A DNA stretch of 64,000 nucleotides, from assembly GCA_039545275.1 (NCBI GenBank), contig BCHS01000001.1, forward strand, positions 1,256,853 to 1,320,852, written 5' to 3'. This document shows positions 23,497 through 32,778 of this stretch, piece by piece. The stretch is from Pseudomicrostroma phylloplanum (Eukaryota; Basidiomycota; Exobasidiomycetes; Microstromatales). The notes beneath the pieces were generated by a model. The model saw only the letters and a program-made list of their open reading frames with translations. It searched no databases and was not told the DNA's origin. Made by a program: the position numbers and the translations under genes. How positions within the stretch are numbered: the first letter of the stretch is position 1; each line of letters opens with the position of its first letter.

Positions 23497-24612
23497 ATGG
23501 CTTCAGGCACAGCCGTTTGCTCGAAGCGCCGCCGGCCGGAGCGGGTGGGTGCGAGCACAATTGCCCTGTGCAGGAAGAGCGCCGTGCTCGGTAAACTGTG
23601 CCTCGTCAACATCACACTTGCCGAGCGCAACGGTCTGCGGTCAGGGCAAATTGGTCGCCCTGACCGAGGCGGTCCCCCTTTTTTTCACCCCTTTTGCATC
23701 GTTGCCACTCGTCGTCACAACCCTGACCTCCTCTTCATACCTTACCAATCGCCACTACCACTAATCGACATCTCCCATGTGTCCCTCTGCAACATCGATA
23801 GCCCTCATACTGTCGCACAACATCCCGGACTAGAGGCAAGCGAAGGGCGCAGCCTCTATGACGGTGAGTCTACGACGATGACATGAATGCTCAGCCCATA
23901 CTGACTCATAGCACCCCGCTTCACAGACTTCACTCGTAGTCCTCTGCCAACTCCATCCCCTTCTCCTCTTGTCCGTCATCCGCTTTCACCTGTGAGTACG
24001 CTACGGAATCCATTGTCTAGTCTCTGCCTTGTAGATCGTGTACTCATCAGTGTTCATATCGGCCAGCTCGCCACCTAGATACGGACTCTCGCCTCACACG
24101 TAGTGACAAGACTCAGCACCAGCTTCAAGCAGCATCTCACAGAGGCAGATCGGGACATAGCACAGGCTATCCAAGAGACCTCTCGTTGCCACCATCTACC
24201 ACTACACTTCCTTCTACCAACGTGAGTCACACCGATGTTCACTCGTCCATGTCATCTCCTACTTCGTAGCGCACATGACTGACCCCATGCCTCATGCCTC
24301 ACCTCCATCAATGCTCATCTCTCAGATGGAGGGCTGATTGCACCCAACTGCCAGCGGATAGTCGTGACGCCTAGAGATTTCCAGCGTCACTGCGCCACAG
24401 CACACCTCCCTCACGAGTCACTACACCTGAAGGCACTGCATCCACACCTCGACGTAGACATCAAGTCTCAAGATCATACCCTCAACCACACAGGTGAGTA
24501 GCTTCATCAGGTCTGAGCTGCCAGTTACTCAGCGTGCTCAAGTCGAGCTCTCTCGCTTCCCTCAGGCCACGAGCTTCGCGCCTGCAAGGTCGCTAGCTGC
24601 GACGCTACCTAG
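23497..24612 (+). pseudogene. Zinc-finger array unit 0, degenerate
   Basis: Putative exons 23497-23863, 23912-23991, 24051-24221, 24326-24493 and 24566-24612. The first three join in an open frame (206 codons) ending LPPSTTTLPSTN before an intron resembling intron 1 of units 2-5. Exon 24326 begins ATGGAGGGC like them but meets TGA at 24335. In another frame the same exon still reads DFQRHCATAHLPHE...LNHTG, a recognisable finger remnant, and the next exon reads HELRACKVASCDAT before TAG at 24610. So it is a decayed member of the family. The 5' end is uncertain: 23497 is simply the only in-frame ATG, and that part has no family support. Confidence 0.45.
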
Positions 24613-24815
24613 ACGCAACCCTTCGACTTGGAACAGCGCATCGAAGTACTGTAGCTCAAACAGCCACGACGATGAAGCATCTCAATACTCCAGTAGAGTG
24701 ATACAGTGAGTACAAAGGCTGCTCTCCTCCACTCATACGGTGCACCCCTCTCCGTAGCGCCGACTGCTGATCTCAGTATCCTACATCGTTCTACCACTCC
24801 TCTCCCTCTCCTCAG

Positions 24816-25400
24816 ATGGATCAGTACTGCATGGGTCCCTCCTGCGAGGAGGAATTTGCAACCCCCTCGGCCCTACAGGCCCACTTCGTTTCAGTGCACC
24901 TCCCTCAGGACTCCCTCCGCTGCTCGTGGGGCGAGTGCACCTACATTTCCACACAACGAGGCAGCCTTGAGATTCACCTCCGCACACACACTGGTAAGTC
25001 GATGGTCTCGTCAGGCTGAGCTATCCATCACCATCACTCGTCTGACGCTTCGTAGATGCACCTCCCGACTCTACCCTCCCTATACTGTATGCACCCTCTC
25101 GTGATCATAGGCGACAAGCCATATGCTTGCAAGGTCCCCGGCTGCGAGGCCGCCTACTCGCAGTCCTTCAACCTTCAGCAACATGTCGAGACAGTTCACG
25201 AGAGCAACAAGTTTCTGTGCGAGGTAGAGAACTGCGCAAAGGAATACAACTCAAGAGAGTCTCTGCGGGCTCACGTGGCCAGCAAACACTCCGGGGTCGG
25301 CACCTTCCCCTGCTTGACCTGCCGCCGTGGCGAGCACAAGAGCAGGAACCAGGTCCTGCGCTGGGTGAGTACAGTAATCTGCGACCCTTTCACACGATGA
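24816..25400 (+). CDS. C2H2 zinc-finger protein, array unit 1
   Basis: Exons 24816-24993 and 25111-25364 join in frame. Fingers visible: CMGPSCEEEFATPSALQAH..H, CSWGECTYIS...HLRTHTGDKPY, CKVPGCEAAYSQSFNLQQH, CEVENCAKEYNSRESLRAH and a final CLTCRRGEH. HTGDKPY matches the classical HTGEKPY linker. ATG at 24816 sits right after a good acceptor (CTCCTCAG), as in sister units with an upstream exon, but no clean first exon was found here. After 25364 the sister units splice to a GYK exon; here none is obvious. Reading on gives VSTVICDPFTR and a stop at 25400, which is used as the end. About 147 residues. Binding nucleic acid is the family expectation. Confidence 0.5.
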
Positions 25401-25529
25401 TCCGCTGGCTATAGAATCGCCGCCTTACCTCTCTGTGTCTGCTTGTTTACCTTTGCCCTTTCTCTCCCTCCCTTCAGACACCTCCTCTTCGCATACTCAC
25501 CATAGAACTTCACCCTGCCTACTGTCATC

Positions 25530-26434
25530 ATGAACAGCAACAACACCACCAACAACGACAGCAACAGCACCACCACCACCAACAACAACAACACCAACCC
25601 AGACGAGGAGATCAACGTGAGTACCATGCCGGCCTTACTCCCTCGCTGGCAGAGGCCAAAGTCCTTCGTAGCCCCATTGCTCACCTGATGTGCCCCTCTC
25701 CTCCGCCCTCCCTCCTTGCCTCAGATGGAATACTGCCTCGTGGAGGGCTGCGAGGAGGAGTTCAGAACTCCTGAGCAGCTCACCACCCACCTCGCACAGG
25801 CTCATCTCCCTCGCGGCTCCCGGATCTGCCCCTGGCCGGCGTGCGATCATGTCTTCGCCCAGCATATCAGTGTCAAGGCACCTCCGCACACACACTGGTG
25901 AGTAGCCTCGTCAAGCCTGAGCCTACCGATCAATATCACTGATCTGACGCTTCGTATATGCACCTCCCGACTCTACCCTCCCTATATGCGCCTCTCTTCA
26001 TGCTCCCAGGGCTCAAGCCCTATGTGTGCGAGGTCCCCGGCTGCGAGGCCGCATACTCCCAATCGCACAACCTCACCATCCATGTCAAGGCCGCACATCA
26101 GCCCAAGAGCCTAGACTTCCCTTGCCGCGTCCCCGGCTGCGCGAAAGCGTACGCCTCAAAGAACTCGCTGCTGGCACACAATCGTGCCAAGCACGAAGCG
26201 CGCCCTGCCCTGCCTTGTCCCACGTGTGACAAAGGTCACCAGCACCGCTACCAGGTGCTGAAGTGCGTGAGTACTCTACACTGCCTCGAAGCCGATCAAC
26301 AGCCTACTGACTGCTGCACCTCCTTCCTTCCTTCCTCGACACATCTCAACCTTGTATAGGGTTACAAGGTGCAGGGGAAGTACGCCTGCCTGTGTGGGCA
26401 CAAGGCTGTCGGAAAGACGGATTTGCGCCGGTAA
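25530..26434 (+). pseudogene. C2H2 zinc-finger gene, array unit 2, broken by a 2-nt deletion
   Basis: Exons 25530-25616, 25725-25897, 26010-26266 and 26360-26434. Exon 1 codes MNSNNTTNNDSNSTTTT then NPDEEIN. Exon 2 codes MEYCLVEGCEEEFRTPEQL and a second finger up to HISVK, then loses frame. Compared with unit 3, the stretch AAGGTGCA is AAGGCA, a loss of two bases near 25878, so exon 2 is 173 nt where unit 3 has 175. Exons 3 and 4 still keep the family phases and fingers (LKPYVCEVPGCEAAYSQSHN, CRVPGCAKAYASKNSLLAH, GYKVQGKYACLC) but would be read out of frame. Either a recent pseudogene or a sequencing error. Confidence 0.6.
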
Positions 26435-26452
26435 CCACCAGCCACCATCACC

Positions 26453-27277
26453 ATGACAGACAACAACGACGACGGCGACGACGACCAGACCGAAGTGAGT
26501 ACCATGCCTGCCTCCCTCCCTTGCTGGCAGAGGCCAGAGTCCTTCGTAGTGCCCATTGCTCACCTCAAGTGCCCCTCTTACCTCACATCTCCCTCCTCCG
26601 CCGCCCTCCTTACCTCAGATGGAGTACTGCCTCGTAGAGGGCTGCGAGGAGGAGTTCGCGAACCCCAAGCAGCTCACCACTCACATCCTTCAGGCCCATC
26701 TCCCTCGTGGCTCTCTGCTCTGCCCCTGGCCGGCTTGTGACCATGTCTTCGCTCAAGCTGTTACTGTGAAGGTGCATCTTCGCACGCACACTGGTGAGTA
26801 GCCTCGTCAAGGCTGAGCTACCCATCACCACCACTCATCTGACGCTTCGTATATGCTCCTCTCCCCGCTACCGTCCCTATATGCACCCTCTCGTGATCGT
26901 AGGCGACAAGCCTTACGCTTGCAAGGTCCCCGGCTGCGCGAAAGCGTACGCCTCAAAGAACTCGCTGCTGGCACACTCCCGGGCCAAGCACACTCAGCCA
27001 CAAGCTCTGCCCTGCTCTTCTTGCGGCGGAGAGCACAAGAGCAGAACTCAGGTATCTCGCTGCGTGAGTACTCTACGTTGCCTCGAAGCCGGTCAACAGC
27101 TCACTGACTGCTGCACCTTTTTCCTTCTTCGCATCTGCTTGCCCCGCTGCATAGGGGTACAAGGCCGAAGGCAAGTTCACCTGCCTCTGCACAAAGAAGT
27201 TCTGCGGCAGGACGGAACTGGGTCGACATATGGCCCGTCAAGGACAAATCAACACTGTACATACGGCAATGGAATGA
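26453..27277 (+). CDS. C2H2 zinc-finger protein, array unit 3 (intact model)
   Basis: Four exons, 26453-26494, 26619-26793, 26903-27063 and 27155-27277, give 166 residues with all phases consistent. The start is MTDNNDDGDDDQTE, acidic. Fingers: CLVEGCEEEFANPKQLTTH..H, CPWPACDHVFAQAVTVKVH..H followed by linker HTGDKPY, CKVPGCAKAYASKNSLLAHSRAKH, then a cysteine-rich CSSCGGEH segment and a last FTCLCTKKFCGRTELGRHM. Exon 3 is 96 nt shorter than in units 2 and 4, exactly one finger, as if exchange occurred between the repeated VPGC codons. It begins only 18 bp after unit 2 ends. Expected to bind DNA or RNA; no target can be named. Confidence 0.65.
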
Positions 27278-27471
27278 AATGAGCATCAAGAGGCATCTCC
27301 CTGTCTAGCAGTGAAGCTACACGCTTTCAGACCAGCAGCCAAAGTATTGGACTACCACTTCAACACGAGCGACGACATTTCGCTTCGAATTACTCTTGCG
27401 AGGCAGTCCCTATCCTGGGTCGCATTGGCCAGAGGCGAAACTACGCCAGTAACCATCTCGTCTGCTCCAAA

Positions 27472-28926
27472 ATGACGCACAACGACACTGCTACCTCCCG
27501 ATCATCGGCTCCACTTCCCACCGGTGAAGACACTCCCAGGCCGCGGTTCACAATGACCACTTCTCAAGTTCACTACAGTGCTAGTGCCGTGGGAGCAGAG
27601 GTCCTGATCTTCGACGTCGCGAAGTCGGCTGCCCTCCGGGAGCGCAAGCTTCAGACTATCCCGTCTCGCGGCTCGTCATCGTTGCTCCAGTATCACGACG
27701 TTCGAAGCGACATCGAGGCTGTCATCCTCGCACGATGGCAACTCGGCAAGGAGTGTCAGTTCTGCCAGAGGACGATGACAGCGACGGAGCTTGCGTGGGC
27801 CTCTCCAACGCCCTTCGAATATAATCTGCGCTGGCTCACCAACCTGTCACCGGCTCGTGTCCATGCCGGCGGCTCGTATAGTTGGAGCAACATACGACTC
27901 GTGTGCGCGGCCTGTCAGACAATGAGGTCGAATCTACGTGTGGACTGGTGGCAAGCTCTCCTCCGCCAAATCTGTCAAGCGCCGATGCCACAGCTTCGCA
28001 ACGGCTTCTTAGTCCGCCCTGCTGTGCCTGAATTGCCCTCGGACGTCGCGGAATTGGCGGACTTCAGGAGCTCTGCGAGTACGACTGCCTCTGCTCTGCT
28101 CTCCTCTCTGGAGACTATCAAAGAGCAGGGCCTACGGAAGGAAGCTAAGCGACAAGAGAGACGGGAGAGTGGGCGTGGCCGCCAAGTCTTCAGGGGAAGG
28201 GTGGTCATCAACGATCTGACGCAGGAGCAAATCGTCGAAGCCCTCTTAAAGGTCATGGTCTCACGCCATACCTCCTCGACGTGACGTACACGCCTCAATC
28301 GACCGAGTCGACCCTCAAGGTGAACATACCTTGGAGAACACACGAGTCGTTTTTCGAGGCGTGAATCTCTTCAGAAGCAATGCTCCAGACGATCGATTCT
28401 TGGTTGAGGCGATGAAGAGATGGAAGGGCCTAGCCTTCTCTGGGCTCCTCAAGAAGAATTTCGTCGCCCTGGATGGTTCAGATGGCATGCGATCACGATC
28501 AGAGCAGCCGGCACGCTCAAAGGCCGAGCCAGCTTCCGTGGGCACCCTGCAGAGGCTGCACCTGCGCCTGGAAAGGTCGCAGAGCTCGTGGCGCGTGCGG
28601 AGGCACACGCCCAACATACCACCAAGAGCAAGACGCAGCAGGAGGGCAAGGACGGAGGCGCAGAGGATGCCACGGCCGCGGCGCAAGAAGGGCAGGATCC
28701 AGCTACATCGCCAGCTAGCGCCTCTTTGAAGAGGAAGGCCACGGCTGAACACGACGTCGCTGACCTATCAACCCTCAAGAAGGTGTCAGCAGAAGCGGTG
28801 AAGAAGATGCAAAATCTCGAGAGGCAGCTGAGGAAGGCAACACAAGATGCTGCAGCACTGTCGGACCGCCGTAAGGTAACGGAGAGAGGAGCAGGCTGGC
28901 AGCCGAATTGGAGCCAACAACAGTGA
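27472..28926 (+). pseudogene. HNH-like copy B, frame-split, with coiled-coil tail
   Basis: Paralogue of copy A. Frame 1 from ATG 27472 covers 270 codons to TGA at 28282, including VAKSAALRERKLQ, module 1 (KECQFCQRTMTATEL, then NIRLVCAACQTM) and VVINDLTQEQIVEALLKVMV. The homologous continuation (DRVDPQGEHTLENTRVVFRG, NAPDDRFLVEAMKRWKGL) sits in frame 2 at about 28285-28470. Frame 1 resumes at about 28540-28880 with an A/E/K-rich likely coiled coil (KKMQNLERQLRKATQDAAAL). Compared with copy A some 20 nt are lost near 28260-28300. No intron of normal size explains the first frame change. It lies between zinc-finger units 3 and 4, same strand. Best read as a decaying gene. Confidence 0.6.
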
Positions 28927-29057
28927 GTACACTCTCTCGCTCCTCAAGTCGGCCAAGCCGTGGTTGCCCATCGTAGCGCCCATTGCTCACCTCTAGTGCC
29001 CCCCTCTCGGCCTTCCACCTTCTCCCTCCCACTTCAATTCTGTCACACCCACCTCAG

Positions 29058-29814
29058 ATGGATCATTACTGCTTGGGTCCGGGATGCGAGGAGGAGTTCG
29101 CAACACCCTCGGACCTCCAAGCCCACTTTGTTGCTTCACACCTCCCCCGTGACTCCGTCCGCTGCACCTGGGGGGAGTGCTCGCACATCTCAAGCACGCC
29201 ATATAGTCTGGCCATCCACCTTCGCTCCCACACCGGTAAGTCGATGGTCTCGTCAAGCTTGAGCTTGCCGATCGCCATCACTCGTCTGACGCTTCGTATA
29301 TGCCGACTCTACCCTCCCTATATGCACCTCTCTATCCTCCCAGGGCTCAAGCCCTACGTGTGCAAGGTGCCCGGCTGCGACGCAGCCTATTCACAATCCC
29401 ACAACCTCACCCTTCATGTCCAGGCTGCTCACCAGCCCAGGACCCTAGACTTCCCTTGCCGCGTCCCCGGCTGCGACAAGACATACGCCTCAAAGAACTC
29501 GCTGCTGGCACACTCCCGTGCCAAGCACAGCGACTCTCAAGCTCTGCCCTGCCCTTCTTGTGCCTCAACCCACAAGAACATCGACCAGGTGCGCCGCTGC
29601 GTGAGTACAGTAGCCGGCGATTCCTCTTGGGTCAACAGCCTGCTGACTGCTACAGTCCTGCATTACACTTGTTCACTCCCTCGTGCAGCAATACAAGGCG
29701 GAGGCCAGGTCTGCATGTACTTGTGGCTTCAAGGCAGGCCGTCGTGGGGAGGTGCGTAAGCACGTCGTCAACAAGACGAAGAGTGGGAAAGAGGGACATG
29801 CGGAGGTTGAGTGA
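29058..29814 (+). CDS. C2H2 zinc-finger protein, array unit 4 (intact model)
   Basis: Exons 29058-29235, 29344-29600 and 29689-29814 give 186 residues with consistent phases. Fingers: CLGPGCEEEFATPSDLQAH..H, CTWGECSHIS...IHLRSHTG, CKVPGCDAAYSQSHNLTLH, CRVPGCDKTYASKNSLLAH, a CPSCASTH segment and a basic tail beginning QYKAEARSACTCGFKAG. ATG 29058 follows an acceptor (CACCTCAG), so an upstream exon is possible; the GTGAGTAC donor at 28923 is in the usual position. The HNH-like copy B coil lies just upstream, and a GTAACG at 28876 would join it to this exon in frame, so a fusion cannot be excluded. Confidence 0.6.
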
Positions 29815-29877
29815 TCTGGGTGTAGCAGATCAGGTACTGTAGCCTTCCGTGTCACACAGTCTCCCTTGTGAAACACT

Positions 29878-29964
29878 ATGAACAGCGACAACAACACCAC
29901 CACCACCAACAAGAACGACGACGCCAACAACACCACCACCACCAACAAGAACGACGACGCCAAC

Positions 29965-29996
<32 letters not shown>

Positions 29997-30494
29997 CAAC
30001 AACTACTACGACCACGACGACGAGGAAGAAGAAGAAGAAGAAGAAGAAGTGAGTACCATGCCGCCCTCCCTCCCTCGCTGGCCGAGGCCGACGTTCTTCG
30101 TAGCGCCCACTGCTCACCTCATGAGCCCCTCTCTCCCTCTCCCCTTCTCCCTCCCACTTCAATTCTGCCACTCCTCTCCTCAGATGGACTATTGGTGCTT
30201 GGGTCCGGGATGCGATGAGAAGTTTGCCTATCAAGACGAGCTCCACGACCACTTCGTCTCCTATCACCTCCCTATCAGCGTTATCCAGCCTTGCACCTGG
30301 GGAATCTGCTCACATGTTTCGGAGACATGGGGCGCGCTTGAACATCACGTACGCTCTCACACCGGTAAGTCGATGGTCTGGTCAAGCCTGAGCTACCGAT
30401 CGCCATCACTCATCTGACGCTTGGTATCTCCACCTCTCCACGCTACACTCCCCATATGTACCCTCTCTCCCTATCCATAGGCTATAGTGACTGA
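29878..30494 (+). CDS. C2H2 zinc-finger protein, array unit 5 (C-terminally truncated)
   Basis: Exons 29878-30048, 30184-30364 and 30481-30494 give 121 residues. Exon 1 is almost pure low complexity: MNSDNNTTTTNKNDDANN, a second NKNDDAN copy, an N8 run and eight glutamates. Exon 2 codes two fingers, CLGPGCDEKFAYQDELHDH..H and CTWGICSHVSETWGALEHH..H, ending HTG. The intron is the conserved family intron, but the next exon reads only GYSD before TGA at 30492-30494, so the later fingers are lost. It could still be an expressed two-finger protein. It is the last unit of the array. Confidence 0.5.
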
Positions 30495-31413
30495 TCAACA
30501 GTAGCTTTGGCAGATGTAGAGGCAGCCTGGATGCGAAGGTGCAGAGAGCCTCATGTACGTTAGCCTTGCTCCGCAATCATACCACTACACATCTTTCCTC
30601 TGTCTGGCCTGTACCCGTCGCGCCATGTGAGCAGAATCAAATTGCTATCCACGGTCAAAGCAGCGAGCATCGGCAACCCCCTCTGTCCAGCGATGCACAT
30701 CGGCAGACGGTACCGATGCTCGGAAGCAGACGTACACATAGTCTGAGTCATCAAAGCCCGCACAGCAGATTCATCGCAGCCAGGCTGCGTCTGGCCAAAG
30801 CAGGTCGAATGTCAGAGGTAGATTACGAACCTCCTGAGAGACCTCGGCTCCCTCGCTCTCGCTCATTCTGCTTGCGTTGCTCGGACCAAATGTCTCAACG
30901 GCAAGCAGGACAGCATCGAGTGGGAGCTGTCAGCGACAACGAGCTCTTGGGGTCGATGTATATGGAGGTTTCCTTTTCCATCACACCTTGGCTCTCTATC
31001 TTCGAGCTCTTCTAAGCCCGTCGTGGAAAGGAGCAAAGAGAGTCGCTGGGGCTGCCTGCAAGGGTACAAATCTTTACGTCTAGGACTTGCAGCCGTCGAG
31101 CGGAGCAAGATCCCAGGCTAACTTGTAGAGTTCTGCGCACATGCTGTACAATGAGGCTGTTACGGTGCATGACCTCTCGGTACCACGAAGTATCTACCTC
31201 TGTGATCTGCCTGATTGGCGGGCACCTTGTACCCTCTTGTGTCCGTCCTGCTCGATATCGCCTCGCGCTTCGGCCCGGAGCGCCTCCCTTTCCGTCCCGC
31301 GCGCGTCGCGGTGGCCATGCGATCCGCCCGCGTCAGTATCTCGTCGCCTCCTTCGGGAGTTGCTGCACTACCTATACCGTAACTCAAGAGGACCCAACAT
31401 CGAAGCAAGAGAT
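30495..31413. other. Right flank of the zinc-finger island, no gene recognised
   Basis: This 919 bp holds only motif-free open frames (for example 30539-31015). It may contain eroded 3' sequence of unit 5. It ends at the tRNA gene. Confidence 0.3.
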
Positions 31414-31505
31414 GCCTTCTTGGCTAAGTGGTATAGCGCATCACTAGTAGATTAAGCGATCTATTCGACATGATGAGGTCACTAGTTCGATTCTGGTAGA
31501 AGGCA
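31414..31505 (+). tRNA. tRNA-Thr (AGT anticodon) with a 20-nt intron
   Basis: A full cloverleaf folds: acceptor GCCTTCT/AGAAGGC with discriminator A at 31505, D arm GCTA...TAGC, anticodon stem CATCA/TGATG, and T arm ACTAG TTCGATT CTGGT. The loop reads CTAGTA with anticodon AGT at 31446-31448 (A34 normally becomes inosine). A 20-nt intron at 31450-31469 lies one base 3' of the anticodon, the canonical position. Mature length is 72 nt before CCA. B-box-like GGTTCGA is present as AGTTCGATT. Confidence 0.92.
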
Positions 31506-31516
31506 TTCGCAATTTC

Positions 31517-31522
31517 TTTTTT
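31517..31522 (+). terminator. RNA polymerase III terminator
   Basis: Six T residues start 12 bp after the tRNA 3' end, the standard Pol III stop. A second T run lies near 31555. Confidence 0.75.
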
Positions 31523-31674
31523 GTTTTCGCAGTCTGGGCGTCCTCGCGGGCGACTTCTTTTTTGCACTGAGCGGGGTTCAAAACCGGAACGGAGGCTCGT
31601 GAGGGTCAGATTTCGGCGGCTCGCAGTGACCACACCTGGTTCCTTCGTGCTTCCACCACCACCCGACTCCAACC

Positions 31675-32481
31675 ATGTCACTGTTCAAGGCCTTTTCCCC
31701 TGCCAAGGGCGACGTCTCGTCCTCCACGGCGGTAAAGTCGTCGGTGCAGAGGGGCATGCGCAACAAGCTCCTGGAGCAGTACCCCGATTCGCTAGCAAAG
31801 GACGAAGGAGTGCTGCTCGAGAAGATCTGGCCAAAGAAGGAGGACATTACCTTGGTCAAGTTCAGGTGAGCAGTGGAGGCGTGGGGGGGGAGAGATGGAG
31901 GAGAAGAGATGCAGGGGTTATTAGGCCACGCCCTCGTCTCCCCACTCGTGGCTCACACCCCTTCCCTCTTCCCTCTCGATGGCAGCCGCGAGCACGTCTC
32001 CTTCCTGGTCCTCCATGGCACGCCCCTCTTCTTCCAGCACTTCGATGGCCCGTATTGCCCGACGTTACATCTCGCACACCAGTGTGAGGAGTCGTGTTAA
32101 GGACACAAGTCCACTCTGTACGAATGGCGGACAGTCTGCTGACAACCTACTTCCCTGCTCGCCCGCCTTTCGCCCGCAGACCCCTTCCTCCTCCCCACAA
32201 TCCGAGTAGACCGAGGCGCGATCCGGTTCATCCTCTCTGGCGCCAACATCATGGCTCCCGGCCTCCTCTCCGCCGGCGGCCAACTCCCTGAAGCTTCTGC
32301 TGCTCTGCAAAAGGACGCTCCGGTGATAGTGACGGCGCAGGGCAAAGAAAATGCTCTGGCCATTGGAAGACTAAAGTTGGGAACAGAGGACATCAAAAAG
32401 GCGGGCAAGGGAGTAGTGGTGGATAACCTGCATTCATTGGGAGACGACCTTTGGCTCACATGTGCAAAGGGAGGGCTGTGA
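31675..32481 (+). CDS. TMA20: Translation machinery-associated protein 20 (MCTS1 homologue)
   Basis: Tma20/MCTS1 binds the 40S subunit with its partner Tma22/DENR and acts in 40S recycling and re-initiation. Exons 31675-31865, 31986-32083 and 32180-32481 give 196 residues, close to the family's 181. The N-terminal domain shows KSSVQRGMRNKLLEQYP and IWPKKEDITLVK. The middle reads LFFQHFDGPYCPTLHLAHQ, and the PUA domain opens YPFLLPTIRVDRGAIRFILS then GANIMAPGLLS. The end LHSLGDDLWL matches the orthologues. The start context CCAACCATG has A at -3. The tRNA-Thr gene lies 170 bp upstream. Confidence 0.92.
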
Positions 32482-32710
32482 AAGGCTGGGGACTGCATAG
32501 AAATGGGCAATACTGTCACCGAAGGTCAGGCGTGTGAAGAGAACAGTCTAAAAGGCGTGAGCGCAAATGGGTTGAAAGGGATGGTATTGCCAGTGGCGGA
32601 GAAAAGAAGAAGACGAGGAGAGATGATAGCAAGGGAGGGGAGTCGAGCTGAGGCGGTGGACGACAAGGACTGACAACGCTGCGTCGCAGGGCCTGCCGCG
32701 GACGGAGCGT

Positions 32711-32770
32711 ACGTTCGCCTACGTTCGCCTACGTTCGCCTACGTTCGCCTACGTTCGCCTACGTTCACCC
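32711..32770. repeat. 10-bp minisatellite
   Basis: Five perfect copies of ACGTTCGCCT (32711-32760) and a sixth, diverged copy (ACGTTCACCC). The array ends 8 bp from the stop codon of the secreted repeat protein on the other strand, so it lies in that gene's 3' UTR. Confidence 0.95.
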
Positions 32771-32778
32771 GCGCCCAC

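Larger units (their letters stand above)
24326..30494 (+). repeat. Tandem array of C2H2 zinc-finger gene units
   Basis: Six units (0-5) run head to tail, with the frame-broken HNH-like copy B between units 3 and 4. Units share a finger exon starting ATGGA, a phase-1 intron after HTG, and (except 5) a later finger exon ending before GTGAGTAC. The phase-1 intron is alike in units 1-5, including CATCTGACGCTTCGTATATG-type cores. Exon 1 of units 2, 3 and 5 codes N/T/D-rich then acidic runs. The similarity of introns as well as exons indicates recent duplication or continued exchange. Confidence 0.8.

Noticed and set aside
29868..30218. Q/H/R-rich frame in the unit 5 region
   Set aside because: It is the +1 reading of the AAC/ACC/GAA repeats; the N/T/D/E frame has the start codon and the correct splice phase.
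30539..31015. 158-codon open frame after unit 5
   Set aside because: No motif, and codon use unlike the fingers; not reported as a gene.
22041..31413. Transposon explanation for the zinc-finger island
   Set aside because: No reverse transcriptase, integrase or transposase motif, terminal inverted repeat or LTR was seen; tandem duplication explains the pattern. A self-search for terminal repeats would decide.
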